Shown piece after piece: positions 8,871 through 18,294 of a stretch of 64,000 nucleotides of DNA. Under the pieces are notes generated by a model. It searched no databases. It worked only from the letters and a program-made list of their open reading frames with translations, and was not told where the DNA came from. This stretch comes from Sphingomonas sp. PL-96 (GTDB taxonomy: Bacteria > Pseudomonadota > Alphaproteobacteria > Sphingomonadales > Sphingomonadaceae), in the NCBI RefSeq assembly GCF_020707215.1, contig NZ_JAJFET010000012.1, positions 1-64,000 on the forward strand, given 5' to 3'. The position numbers and the translations under genes are program-made. Positions within the stretch are counted from its first letter, which is position 1. Every line of letters begins with the position of its first letter.

Positions 8871-9209
8871 AGCTGCCGGCGTTCCCGATCACCGTTCGTT
8901 GCCGAAAACAGCTGGCTATGTGCACGTTTTTTTGACGTTCTGGTGATACCGCAGGTCTACGGGCGTAGTTGAAGAGGCAGACGTGTGGCAGATTGCAGCT
9001 TTGAGCGTGATTGTCAGAAACCGGAAACCGGCAGGGCTGCCACGCAGTCACTACCAGCGTTGTGCTGCCCTCCTCAGGCTTCGTCCGCAACATTGATGTA
9101 CCGCTTGCCCGGCGAGACACGCACCATCACCGTGTACGGCAAACCAATCCGGATCGAGCAATCGCCGCCAAACACTGGCGCGGGCGAACGCCCGATAAGC
9201 AGGCCCTGA
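8871..9209. other. Gap between IS3 no. 1 and the SCPU gene
   Basis: No supported gene. Rightward frames around 9210-9320 contain a signal-peptide-like hydrophobic stretch that may be the lost start of the SCPU gene. Confidence 0.5.
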
Positions 9210-9256
9210 TTGGTGCGGGCAACGTTCGATAGCAGCTTGCGTGGCGGCAGGGGCAG

Positions 9257-10273
9257 ATGGCGGTTCCCAGCGCCAATCATCGGCTTTGGCGCATTGTGCG
9301 CCAGCCCGGCCTTGGGGGCACTGTCAGCCCTAGCATCACAACCAGTTTGGGTTCGTTCTCGCCGGCAGCGGTTAAAGCCGGAGCGGTGCCCGCCCTGCAA
9401 AGCAGGGCGGGTCTTACATGTTCATCTGGTGTATTGATGCTGCTCAGCGGCAACTACATCAGAGCAACCTATCGGAGCGGGAACGGGCTAAAGCTGAACC
9501 CGGCCAGTGGCACCACATCAGCAATTCCCTATATCTTGTCTGCTGATCCTGCAGGAACGATCGTTGCGGGCCAGAATGGCACGATCGACTATATGCAGAA
9601 CAATCTACTCAACCTCCTCGGCTTGCTTGGAGGAAGCTCAGCAGACTTGCCGTTCTTTGTAAGGCCTAGTAGAAGCACGCCACCGGCGGTCGGAACCTAC
9701 ACCGACAGGATAACGATCAGGTGGAACTGGTACTTTTGTCAGGGTATTGGCCTTCTCGGTCTCTGCCTTGTGGGCGAGGACAAGGGATCAGCAGAGACCG
9801 TTGTAGATGTTACCTTGATGGTCACGCCGAAAGACATGGTGGTCAGTACCAGCATTAGAACTACGTGGGACCCGGTCAACGGAGTTTCTTCACCCAAGGC
9901 GATACCCGGCAGCAAGCAGCGCCTTAGCGTATCGATGATCAATCCCGACATCGTGCCGATCGATAACGGCATGATTGTGGTTGTCCCGATCAGCGGGCGA
10001 CAGCCGATCGCATTAGATGGTGATGGAACAGCCGAGGCATCGAATGTGGTAACCGCCACAATTGGAAAAAGCACAAGCTTGACCTACACCGGCCCCGCGA
10101 GCGCGAGCGACGATGTGGAATTTTCCTCCGATGGCGGAAGCACGTGGACCTACGTGCCTACGCCGGGCGATCCGACTTCGCAGAGGGGTGTGACCGCGAT
10201 ACGCTTTCGCCCACGAGGCGGCTTGGCAGCTGGCGGCAACTTCGCAGTGTCCTTCCCAGTTACAACCCGATAA
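9257..10273 (+). CDS. Spore coat U (SCPU) domain protein, orphan; N-terminus probably frameshifted
   Basis: Residues 25-190 match the SCPU/Csu pilin-like domain: TVSPSITTSLGSFSPAAVKAG, GLTCSSGVLMLLSGNYI, LLNLLGLLGGSS, GTYTDRITIRWNWYFCQGIG. The last 145 residues form a separate Ig-like region (DPVNGVSSPKAIPGS...). SCPU proteins are normally exported and assembled by a chaperone-usher system, which is absent here. As called, the N-terminus lacks a signal peptide. The frame used just before (9210-9320) encodes PAPIIGFGALCASPALGA, a good signal peptide, so a one-base loss near 9320 may have separated the two. ISs flank the gene on both sides, suggesting it was stranded. Confidence 0.7.
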   Translation: MAVPSANHRLWRIVRQPGLGGTVSPSITTSLGSFSPAAVKAGAVPALQSRAGLTCSSGVLMLLSGNYIRATYRSGNGLKLNPASGTTSAIPYILSADPAGTIVAGQNGTIDYMQNNLLNLLGLLGGSSADLPFFVRPSRSTPPAVGTYTDRITIRWNWYFCQGIGLLGLCLVGEDKGSAETVVDVTLMVTPKDMVVSTSIRTTWDPVNGVSSPKAIPGSKQRLSVSMINPDIVPIDNGMIVVVPISGRQPIALDGDGTAEASNVVTATIGKSTSLTYTGPASASDDVEFSSDGGSTWTYVPTPGDPTSQRGVTAIRFRPRGGLAAGGNFAVSFPVTTR

Positions 10274-10579
10274 GCTTGCTGCTACTTCGTCGTGCATTGC
10301 TTGCTCCGTGACAGCCTGCCGTCCGTGATTTGAAGAGGCAGGTGCTGGTGAGGCGAGGAACCTACGGTCAGCACACGTTCCCGCGGGCGTCCCGAAACTC
10401 GATCCCAGCGGGCGAGCCTCGACCATCTCGCGGGGGTTTCAAATCCGCAAAGCGCTTGATCCGGTTACCTAAGTAATCGATCCTCATTCTGCGGCATGAA
10501 GCCGGTCGCAGGTGATAGTACGCAAAGACTGACGGCGGCTCGTCCTTGGTCTCCTCGGTGATGGTCCGACGCCAGCCAG
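10274..10579. other. Gap left of IS3 no. 2
   Basis: No independent gene is supported. The leftward IS3 orfB frame runs beyond the IS end to 10368 only because no stop intervenes. Confidence 0.5.
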
Positions 10580-10916
10580 TGAACCGCGCCGGGTTTACCG
10601 GAGGCCGTTGGATGTGAGTCACGCTGCCATATCGATTGTTCGCGGCAGCATAGTATTGCTCCTCGGCTTCGGCAGGCGGGATGTTGCCGATGGGTTCGAG
10701 CAGCCGGCGATGGTTGAACCAGTGCACCCATTCCAGCGTGGCGTACTCGACGGCTTCGAAGCTGCGCCACGCTCCGCGGCGGTGGATCACCTCGGCCTTG
10801 TAGAGGCCGTTGATTGTCTCGGCCAAAGCGTTGTCGTAGCTGTCCCCAATGCTGCCGACTTAGGGCTCGATCCCGGCCTCAGCGAGGCGCTCGGTGTACT
10901 TGATCGACACGTATTG
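10580..10916 (-). pseudogene. IS3 no. 2 orfB, C-terminal segment
   Basis: Leftward translation reads YVSIKYTERLAEAGIEP, a TAA stop, then VGSIGDSYDNALAETINGLYKAEVIH and YATLEWVHWFNHRRLLEPIG. These are the typical end of an IS3/IS150-type rve domain. The stop replaces an expected Ser codon. The segment joins the central part (HHSDRGSQ) across the IS30 insertion. Confidence 0.85.
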
Positions 10917-12365
10917 GGCGGACTCAACCGGTCGTCGCAACACTTCGGCGGAGGAGGCTGCGATGGGCATTCGGAAGCGGCGGTCGGATCGATGTGGGCG
11001 ACCGCCATTACGGTCACTTGGGCGACCGCCGGCATCCACGCGGAGCGAGCGGCAGCTGTTCTGGAGGTTCATTGCGACCGGGATGAGCAGCGAAGCTGCT
11101 GCTCGCCAAGCTGGCATATCGCAACCTGTGGGGACCAGATGGTTCCGGGAGTCGGGCGGCATGCCACCAGCGATGTTCAGGCCCGCGGCGAAGCCGCTGT
11201 CGGGAAGGTATCTGTCCCCGGCGGAGCGCGAGGAGATCGCGCTGCTGCTCGCCCAGGGTTATAGCCTGCAGGAGATCGGACGTCGGTTCGGTCGTTTCGC
11301 CTCGACGATATCGCGGGAAGTCCGACGCAACGCGACCACCCGCAGCGGCGGTCTGGACTATCGCGCGACCGTCGCTCAGCGGTCCGCCCGTCGTCCCAAG
11401 GCGGCGAAGCTCGCCAGCAACCCCGCCTTACGCTCCTATGTGGAGGAGAGGCTCGCTGGCGTCGTGCGTAGCAGCGGGGGAAGTCCGGTCCCTGGGCCCA
11501 CGATATCATGGAAGGGGCGTCGGCACGGCCCCCGACAGGATCGGCGCTGGGCGCGGGCATGGAGCCCGGAACAGATCGCCAGGCGTCTGGCCGTCGACTT
11601 CCCGGACGACGAGACGATGCGCATCAGCCACGAAACCATCTACCAGGCACTCTAACGTCCAGGGCCGTGGCGCCTTGCGCCGCGAACTGACCGCCTGCCT
11701 GCGAACCGGGCGGACCTTGCGAACGCCGCGTGCGCGGGTCGGCTTACGCGGCAAGACCTTCGTCTCGAGCGATGTCATGATCAGCGAGCGTCCTGCGGAA
11801 GTCGATGACCCGGCGGTGCCGGGTCACTGGGAAGGCGACCTCATCCTGGGGCTCGGCAGCTCGGCGATCGGCACGCTGGTCGAGCGCACGACGTGCTTCA
11901 CGATGCTGCTGCACGTGCCGCGCATGGAAGGTCATGGTGCCGGGTCAAGCATCAAGAACGGGCCAACGCTGGCGGGACACGGCGCCGAGGCGGTGCGGGA
12001 CGCGATCGCGCGGACCATCATCACCTTGCCCGAAGAACTGCGACGCACGCTCACTTGGGACCAAGGCGCCGAGATGGCGCAGCATGCGCGCCTCAAGGTG
12101 GATGCCGGCGTCCAGGTCTACTTCTGCGACCCGCAGAGCCCGTGGCAGCGGGGCACCAACGAGAACACCAATGGGTTGCTGCGCCAGTACTTCCCCAAAG
12201 GGACGGATCTGAGCGCCCACGCCCCAGACGCGCTCGCTGCGGTGGCGGCCACCCTCAACGCCCGACCGCGCAAGACGCTGGGCTGGAAAACACCGGCCGA
12301 GGCGCTTGACCAATGCCTCGCGCAGATCAACACACACCGTGTTGCGACGACCGGTTGAGTCCGCC
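10917..12365 (+). mobile_element. IS30-family element with perfect 27-bp inverted repeats and TTG duplication
   Basis: The 27 bases at 10917-10943 (GGCGGACTCAACCGG...) recur as the exact complement at 12339-12365. TTG stands directly outside both ends (10914-10916 and 12366-12368), a three-base target duplication. The 1449-bp element sits inside the codons of HHSDRGSQ-YVSIKY of the IS3 transposase. Its ends are fully preserved, so the insertion is comparatively recent. Confidence 0.93.
10963..12358 (+). pseudogene. IS30 transposase interrupted by a one-base insertion
   Basis: The ATG follows GGAGGAGG. The first 230 residues carry the IS30 helix-turn-helix (LSPAEREEIALLLAQGYSLQ, ISREVRRNA) and end at ISHETIYQAL-stop. 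The DDE domain continues in another frame: GHWEGDLILG, LTWDQGAEMAQH and the Glu in RGTNENTNGLLRQYFP. At 11651-11656 the DNA reads CTCTAACGTC where CTCTACGTC would give the family text ALYVQGRG. The stop codon lies within the right inverted repeat. Confidence 0.9.
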
Positions 12366-12975
12366 TTGCGACCCGCGGTCACTATGATGAACCAGGCCGC
12401 CGCGATGAACCGGTCGGCGGTCGTGGGCGCTTGCTCGAGCGCATCGAGGACGAAGCTGGTATGCGCCGTCCTGCTGACGCGCCAGCCAACGATCCGGCGG
12501 GCATAGGTGTCGATGACGAAGGCGACGTAGACGAACCCCGCCCAGGTCGCGACATAGGTGAAGTCCGACACCCACAGCATGTTCGGTGCCGGCGCACGGA
12601 ACTGCCGGTGACCCGGTCGAGCGGGCATGGCGCCGTCCTGTCGCTGACAGTGGTGCGCACCGGCTTGCCGCGGATCACGCCGGCCAGGCCCATCGGCCGT
12701 ATCAGGCGCGCAACGGTGCAGCGGGCGACGTCGAACCCTTCGCGCCGCAGCTGCCGCCAGACCTTGCGCACGCCGTAGATGCGGAAGTTCTCCTCGAACA
12801 CGCGGCGCACCTCCGGCCCAAGCGCACCGTTACGCCGACCCCGAGCCGACCTCCTGGTCGGCTCAATCCTTCTGGCTGTGTGAGCATGATAGGTCGACGG
12901 GGCGATCGGCAGAACCCGGTAGATCGGCTCGACCCCGTACAACTTGCGATGTGCGTCGATGAACGACACCATCAC
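12366..12975 (-). pseudogene. IS3 no. 2 orfB, N-terminal and central segment
   Basis: Leftward from a GTG at 12975 the text is VSFIDAHRKLYGVEPI, YGVRKVWRQLRREGFDVARCTVARL (HTH_21 region), then PNMLWVSDFTYVATWAGFVYVAF (rve start) and HHSDRGSQ. The reading needs two corrections: one base lost near 12609 (GTCACCGG for GTCAACCGG) and one near 12432. orfB starts within the last codons of orfA, as usual in IS3. Confidence 0.85.
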
Positions 12976-13298
12976 CTCGCTCGGCGGTCGAGCTCAGCCA
13001 TCGCAAAATACGCCGACGCCTTGCGCAGGATCTCGTTGGCCTAGCGCAGCTCGCGGTTCCCCCGCTCCAGAGCCTTCATTCGGTGGGCGACGTCGCTCGG
13101 CACCCCGGCGCGCGTACCGTTGTCGACCTCGGCCTTCTTGACCCACTCGTGCAGCGTCTGGCCCGCGCACCCGATCTTCGCCGCGATGGACACGACCGCT
13201 GCCCAGCGCGATGGGTGATCCTTCTCGTGGTCCAGCACCATCCGTACCGCCCGAGCCCGCACCTCAGGCGAAAACTTGTTCGTAGTCTTGCTCGTCAT
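12972..13298 (-). pseudogene. IS3 no. 2 orfA with internal amber codon
   Basis: It reads [20 protein letters not shown] and an HTH_Tnp_1-type domain ([18 protein letters not shown]), then ELR-stop-ANEILRKASAYFAMAEL. TAG stands where the family has the Gln codon CAG (RQANEILRKA). Beyond the stop the frame continues to TGA at 12972. Confidence 0.85.
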
Positions 13299-13348
13299 AG
13301 CCCCTTCCTCTCAGGAGTCGGAGCCTCCGACAAACCCGGCGCGGTTCA

Positions 13349-13460
13349 AGCCGCCATGCTGACGACTTCAAGAACTACGGATGAGAGAACGACCACGGCG
13401 ACAAGGATCAGCAGCGCCCGAAGCAGCCATTTCCTGGCTCGGCCCGTTGGTCGCGCTCAT
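13349..13460 (-). pseudogene. N-terminal stump of an HSL-type esterase, cut by IS3
   Basis: Leftward from ATG 13460 the text is MSATNGPS, then after a one-base shift RKWLLRALLILVAVVVLSS and EVVSMAA. This closely parallels the start of the esterase at 17078-18169 (MGRWLLRGLLILVAAIVL..., LVSMAAGES), also at the DNA level. The stump stops exactly at the right end of IS3 no. 2, and the rest of the gene is not found on the other side of the element. It is therefore a destroyed paralogue of that esterase. Confidence 0.75.
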
Positions 13461-13518
13461 TCCTTCGGCAATCTATCCTCCTCCAAACCCCGAGCCGTGC
13501 AAGTCGGGAGGGACTAAG

Positions 13519-16500
13519 TCAGGGCCTATCGACTAGGAGAGAAACGGGGCCGATCAAGCCCGAGGGCCGCAGAGGCGCGTCCGCCTTGTAGGTGCCCAGC
13601 GCCGTATAGGTGATCTTCTTGGCAGCCGGTTGAGCGTCACCGATCAGCCGATTGACCCAGAGGTTCGCCACCTTGATCTCGAGCGTGTTGCGGCCGGCCC
13701 GCGCAGCCCGCGCGATGTCGAGCCGGTAGGGCGCATGCCACGCGGTGCCCACCAGTACTCCGTTGACTCGCACCTCCGCGAGGTCACCGACCGTGCCGAG
13801 ATCGAGCATCATCGGCTGCCCCCGCTTCCACCCGGCCGGCGCCTCGAATGTCTTCGTGTAGGTCGAGACACCTGAGAAGTAGCGGACACCCTGCTCGGCC
13901 TGGGTGCTGAGCGACGCCAATTGTGGAAGCACCATCGAAGCCGGTGCGCCGCGGTCCGGCTGGAAGGCGACATTCCAGCTGCCGTTCAGCGTGGCGGCCT
14001 GAGTCAGCCGTGGCATGCGGACCTCGGCCGATGGCGAGGTCGTCGGCTTCCGGAAGACCACGAAGAACGAATCCTCCGCCACCATGTCGAGTGAAACGAC
14101 CGTCGTATCGCCCTCGGTCCGGTACGACACCGGCTGCCAGGTGCCCGTGTCGGCACGCCAGATTTCCGGCGCCTTCCCGGTCACGCGAAAGCGGGCCTCG
14201 CCCTGATCGGCCTCATTGCGGCGATTGTTCACATAATAGATGTCGCCGTCGTCGAGCTTGCGATGGACGAATAGGACGCTGCTCGCCTGCGACGATCCCC
14301 GATACGCGAAGTCGGGCGTCACCCCCGCTTTGCCCAGGGCGCCCTCGATGTCCTTGCCCGCGATCACGAGGCCGCGTCCGACGCGCGTCTTGGGCTGCCC
14401 GGACCACAGCTGCGAGACGATGCGTCTGTACTCCGCGGCGTCGTCCTCAAGCTGCGGTGACGCGGTCGGTGCGTTGCCGACGATCGTCGCGCCCGCTTCG
14501 GCGAGCGCCGCCACGCGGCGGAGCATAGGCAGCGTCATCCTGTCGCTGGTGCCCGACAGGTAGATCATCCGGTAGCGCGCGCCGCTCGGCGCGACGACGT
14601 CGCTGCCGTCGACCGTGAGCAGATCGCGCAGCGCGGTCGAATTGACGAAGTCGTAGCCGTAGTGCGTCGGAACGTCGGGAAGATAGCGGTCGAACGTGAG
14701 CGGGACCGTGGGGGCCTCCTCCCCGTAGAAATAGGCGACATCCGCGTGGAAGCGGCCCTGCTGGAGCATGAGGCTGCTGCGCGCGATATAGTCGATCCAC
14801 GGACGCGCCATCTCGGCCCAGGTCTCGTGCCGGTTGAAGGACTGGCCGAAGAACAGGAGCGACAGCCCCGGCACCTTGTCGTCGAGGGGCTGGTGGACCG
14901 ACGTGTGGATGACGGGCCGGTTGATCCCGGACGCGAATTCGAGATCGACGATCCGGCGGAGGTCGGCAGGGGCATCGCCCCACGGGTTGAAGGCCGATGT
15001 CATCGACTCGGCCGCGACCAGGTTGCGACCGAAAAGGTGTGCGGTGGACGCCGCTCCCTTCATGTCCGCGAGGAAGGGGGTCCGGGGGCCCTTGTCGCGC
15101 CGGTAAGTCCAGAGCGCGCCCATCGGGATGTCCGCGTGGCTGCGCATGTCGATGTCGTCGCCGAACGAGAGGCGTCCGAGCTCCAGCGCCTCGCCGTAGA
15201 CGGTCAGGCCGTTCCGGTGTGCGACCTCGGCGAGGGTGCCGTAGTGCTGGGACGCGATCAGGTCCGCGAGGGTGCGACGGTAGTCGTAGAGGAAGGCGTT
15301 GCTTTCCCGGGGCGATCCGATGATCGCGCCGGTCAGCACCGGCAGGAAGGGGATCGGATCGTAGCCGCGCAGCTTGCGGAACTGCGCCACCATGTCCGGC
15401 GTCCAGTTCGCGGCGCCCACCTCGATGCTGTCGGTCAGAAAGCCCCGGATGCCCCTGGCGCCGATGAGGTCGTCGCCGACCGCCTTGCGATACAGGCCGA
15501 GGTAGTGCTCCGCATAGGCGCGGACGGCCCGGCCGTCGTACTTGTCGACCTCAAGCCCCGTCGCCTCGTCGGTGGCGGGATGGTTGACCTTGCCGATCAG
15601 CGAGTAGCCCATCCGGACGACGCGCCACCTGCCGGCCGGCGGCGTCCAGTGGAGCGAGCCGTCGGGGCGCATCCGGCCGGTGAGGTCGACCACCTCGGCG
15701 GGAGGAACGCCCTGCGCCGGATCGGTGCCGACCCCGAGCGTGTAATAATTGTCGGTGAGCGAGAAGCCCGCCTTGGTCTCGAACTGATTGACTCGCGGCT
15801 CCGCCGAGAGCTTCATCTCGGCCAGTTTCATGGTCTTCCGCGGGCCGGACAACAGCTTGAAGAACGTGTCGTCGACGCCGGGCGCCGGTTTCCAGACGAA
15901 CTCGTCGGCTCCGGGGTTCACCGGCATCACCACGCGGAAGTAGCGGGCCGTCACCGGCGCGAAGCTGATCGTGGTGGGCACCGCACTGACGGCGATGTCG
16001 CCGACCTTTCGCCAGCCCTGCCCGTCGGTGCTAGATTCGAGGGAGGGAAATATCTTCGGAGGCGACGCCGCACCGACCATGTCGGGAATGAAGAGGGTGA
16101 GCGAACGGACGGTCTGGGGGGCATCATAGCTGACGGTCAGGTCGGCCACGTTGTCCGGCGTGCTGACGGGCAGATCGATTCCGGTGGCAAGGCTGCCGTC
16201 GAAGACCGGGCGTGCGTCCAGTTTCGCGCCGCGGCTCGTGATCGTGGCGGGAGCGGCCAGGGGCTTGTCTGCGGGGATCCTGTAGGCGAGGACGGCAATG
16301 TCCGCGTAGAAGGTGGGCAGGACCTTCGGTTTGGTGATCGCGATTCCCTCGACCAGCGGCAGGTCCAGGAACGAGCCGGTGGTGCTCGGCGGCACCGCGA
16401 GCTTGCCCGAGAACGGGCGACCGCCGGTCAGGGTGGTTTCGCTCCACACCACCTTCTTCATGGCGTCCTTGGGCTCGACCCACGGACCGCCCGTCTCCGA

Positions 16501-16911
16501 CCAGCCCGCCGACGAGGCAATCGTCAGTTCGAGCCCGTTCGCCTGCGCCTGCCCGGCCGCGTACCGGAACGCGTCCTGCCACTCGGGGGTCATGAAGGCG
16601 AGGCGCTTCTCGACGACCTTGGGCGTCGGAAGGTTCGCGTCGAAGTTCTGCAGGCCGCCGATGCCGGCCCGCTGCATCCATTCGATATCCTTGCGGATGC
16701 CGTCCTTGGTGACGTTGCCGTTCATCCAATGCCACCAGACGCGGGGGCGGGCGCTGTTCGGCGGCGCGACGAAGCTCTGCGCGAGCGCGTCCTCCGGCAT
16801 GGCCGGCGTCGCGCCGGCGGATTGCGGACGCGGTGCGACCGCACACCCCCCCAGCATCGACCCGTATAAAAGGGAAATGGAGAGCAGCTTGCGGGACCGA
16901 AGGGGCGACAT
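13519..16911 (-). CDS. GH106 family alpha-L-rhamnosidase-type glycoside hydrolase, lipoprotein
   Basis: The protein has 1130 residues, close to the size of the GH106 founder from Sphingomonas paucimobilis (RhmA). It starts with a lipoprotein signal peptide (lipobox LGGC, Cys23). The GH106 hallmark RVWWHWMNGNVTKDGI is near residue 57, with GGLQNFD and a barrel segment following. DSIEVG and YGEALELG are candidate carboxylate regions. A beta-sandwich lies near the end (LDLGTVGDLAEVRVNG...). It would release terminal L-rhamnose from plant-type glycans or glycosides, probably at the outer membrane or in the periplasm. It follows the esterase gene by 166 bp on the same strand. The frame extends further upstream but overlaps that esterase, so ATG 16911 is preferred. 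Confidence 0.9.
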   Translation of the reverse strand: MSPLRSRKLLSISLLYGSMLGGCAVAPRPQSAGATPAMPEDALAQSFVAPPNSARPRVWWHWMNGNVTKDGIRKDIEWMQRAGIGGLQNFDANLPTPKVVEKRLAFMTPEWQDAFRYAAGQAQANGLELTIASSAGWSETGGPWVEPKDAMKKVVWSETTLTGGRPFSGKLAVPPSTTGSFLDLPLVEGIAITKPKVLPTFYADIAVLAYRIPADKPLAAPATITSRGAKLDARPVFDGSLATGIDLPVSTPDNVADLTVSYDAPQTVRSLTLFIPDMVGAASPPKIFPSLESSTDGQGWRKVGDIAVSAVPTTISFAPVTARYFRVVMPVNPGADEFVWKPAPGVDDTFFKLLSGPRKTMKLAEMKLSAEPRVNQFETKAGFSLTDNYYTLGVGTDPAQGVPPAEVVDLTGRMRPDGSLHWTPPAGRWRVVRMGYSLIGKVNHPATDEATGLEVDKYDGRAVRAYAEHYLGLYRKAVGDDLIGARGIRGFLTDSIEVGAANWTPDMVAQFRKLRGYDPIPFLPVLTGAIIGSPRESNAFLYDYRRTLADLIASQHYGTLAEVAHRNGLTVYGEALELGRLSFGDDIDMRSHADIPMGALWTYRRDKGPRTPFLADMKGAASTAHLFGRNLVAAESMTSAFNPWGDAPADLRRIVDLEFASGINRPVIHTSVHQPLDDKVPGLSLLFFGQSFNRHETWAEMARPWIDYIARSSLMLQQGRFHADVAYFYGEEAPTVPLTFDRYLPDVPTHYGYDFVNSTALRDLLTVDGSDVVAPSGARYRMIYLSGTSDRMTLPMLRRVAALAEAGATIVGNAPTASPQLEDDAAEYRRIVSQLWSGQPKTRVGRGLVIAGKDIEGALGKAGVTPDFAYRGSSQASSVLFVHRKLDDGDIYYVNNRRNEADQGEARFRVTGKAPEIWRADTGTWQPVSYRTEGDTTVVSLDMVAEDSFFVVFRKPTTSPSAEVRMPRLTQAATLNGSWNVAFQPDRGAPASMVLPQLASLSTQAEQGVRYFSGVSTYTKTFEAPAGWKRGQPMMLDLGTVGDLAEVRVNGVLVGTAWHAPYRLDIARAARAGRNTLEIKVANLWVNRLIGDAQPAAKKITYTALGTYKADAPLRPSGLIGPVSLLVDRP

Positions 16912-17077
16912 GAAAGGCCTTTCAACTGGGAGCATGAGCCCCGGCAACGACTCGACACTGTTTGAAACGGCGATCGCCGTCACCCGCTTCCCAGTGCCCC
17001 GGATCGGCGCGGCGCCTCCCTGCAAGCGGGAGTGTCGAACCCGATGCGCCCGGGAAAGAGGAGAACGGAGATGCTCC

Positions 17078-18169
17078 TCATCGTCCATGTTCCCCCGCGT
17101 CGGGACTGCCGCCCGGTTGATCCTTGCACAACAATCGTGCGCGCAGCGGGACGGCGGTGTTGATGAAGCCGGCCGCTCGATCGTACAGGCGCTCGGCTTC
17201 GGGCATCGGCACGATCGACCACGCGTGCGTCTGATTGCGCCCCTCGTCGTAATCGAGCCCGACACCCGCCGCCCTCCCTCGCTGAAGCAGCTGGAGGGCG
17301 TCGGCGTGAAGCAGATCGGCCGTTCCGCTGGCGACGAAGATCGGCGGTAGCCCGGACAGGGAGCCGAGGACCGGGCTGATCCGCGGATCCTCCAGCGGAA
17401 GGCCTGCTGCCCACAGCCGGGCGCCGTAGTTCAGGGCGGGACGCGCCAGGATGGGATCGCGGTCGTCCAGAGCCTCCTGCGCCGGGTTGTGGAGCGTCAG
17501 GTTCAGCCAGGGCGAGAACAGCACCAGCCCGGCCGGGAGCGGCTTGCGCTGATCCTTGAGCCACAGCGCGAACCCCAGGGCGAAGCCGCCGCCGGCGGAA
17601 TCGCCCGAGAGGATCACGTCCTGCGGACGCGAGCGGGAGAGCAGCCCACCGTACACCCGGTCCATCAATGCATATCCGTCCCGCCAGGAATGGCGCGGCG
17701 CGAGGCCATAGTCCGGCACGATCACCGTCGCGCCGGTGCGCTCCGCCAGGCCGGAGACGATGCTCCACTGGAGCGAGCTCATCGGCCCGATGTACGCCCC
17801 GCCATGCAGGTACACGATCCGTCGACGGTTGCCGCCCTGCCGCGGAACGACGGTGTAGACGGTTCTGCCATCGACCACGCTCTTGGAGACCGCATAATGC
17901 GCGCGCAGCTCATCAGATGGGGGAGCGCTGCCCGCCTTCTGCTGTTCGGCGAACGAGCGGGTGAAGCTGCGCTCGTCGATCATGCCCTGTTTCGCGTTCA
18001 TCGCCGGGAGAAAAATCTCGCGCAGGGCGTAGGAGCGCAGGCTTTCGCCGGCCGCCATGCTGACGAGCTTGAGCGCCACGATCGCGAGGACGATGGCGGC
18101 GACGAGGATCAGCAGTCCCCGAAGCAGCCACCTCCCCATCCGGCCCGCCGGCCGCGCCCGCTCGCTCAT
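17078..18169 (-). CDS. Alpha/beta hydrolase of the hormone-sensitive-lipase (acetyl esterase) type
   Basis: This 363-residue protein has an N-terminal membrane helix (WLLRGLLILVAAIVLAIVAL). The oxyanion motif HGGAYIG is near residue 123, the nucleophile elbow GDSAGGG near 195, and the family's late Asp (SGTADLLHAD) and His (QTHAWS) follow. Such enzymes hydrolyse short acyl esters; here it probably deacetylates glycans before or during attack by the glycosidases on both sides. AAGGAGG stands nine bases before the ATG. The true gene is shorter than the open frame, which continues antisense through the GH3 gene. Confidence 0.88.
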   Translation of the reverse strand: MSERARPAGRMGRWLLRGLLILVAAIVLAIVALKLVSMAAGESLRSYALREIFLPAMNAKQGMIDERSFTRSFAEQQKAGSAPPSDELRAHYAVSKSVVDGRTVYTVVPRQGGNRRRIVYLHGGAYIGPMSSLQWSIVSGLAERTGATVIVPDYGLAPRHSWRDGYALMDRVYGGLLSRSRPQDVILSGDSAGGGFALGFALWLKDQRKPLPAGLVLFSPWLNLTLHNPAQEALDDRDPILARPALNYGARLWAAGLPLEDPRISPVLGSLSGLPPIFVASGTADLLHADALQLLQRGRAAGVGLDYDEGRNQTHAWSIVPMPEAERLYDRAAGFINTAVPLRARLLCKDQPGGSPDAGEHGR

Positions 18170-18294
18170 CACTGAACCTCCTTCAAAGCCCCGATCCGAT
18201 CCGCCCTCGGCAAGGGCATCCCGGTTCGGATTGCCGTCTATCGCCCGGATCGTACGCGCCGCTGCCGCATGGCTCCGGCCGATCCCGCCATAGC

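Larger units (their letters stand above)
10580..13348 (-). mobile_element. IS3-family element no. 2, split by an IS30 element
   Basis: The ends are a long imperfect inverted repeat: TGAACCGCGCCGGGTTT followed by CGGAGGC after two variable bases, at 10580-10605 and inverted at 13323-13348. Removing the IS30 insertion and one target copy leaves 1317 bp, with orfA and orfB in the usual overlapping order, leftward. It is a different lineage from IS3 no. 1. Its right end cuts an esterase gene. Confidence 0.85.

Noticed and set aside
14662..16869. A 735-codon open frame on the plus strand opposite GH106
   Set aside because: It is antisense to a gene with clear GH106 motifs, has low-complexity Arg/Gly/Val-rich text and no start signal; it is a by-product of GC-rich codon use.
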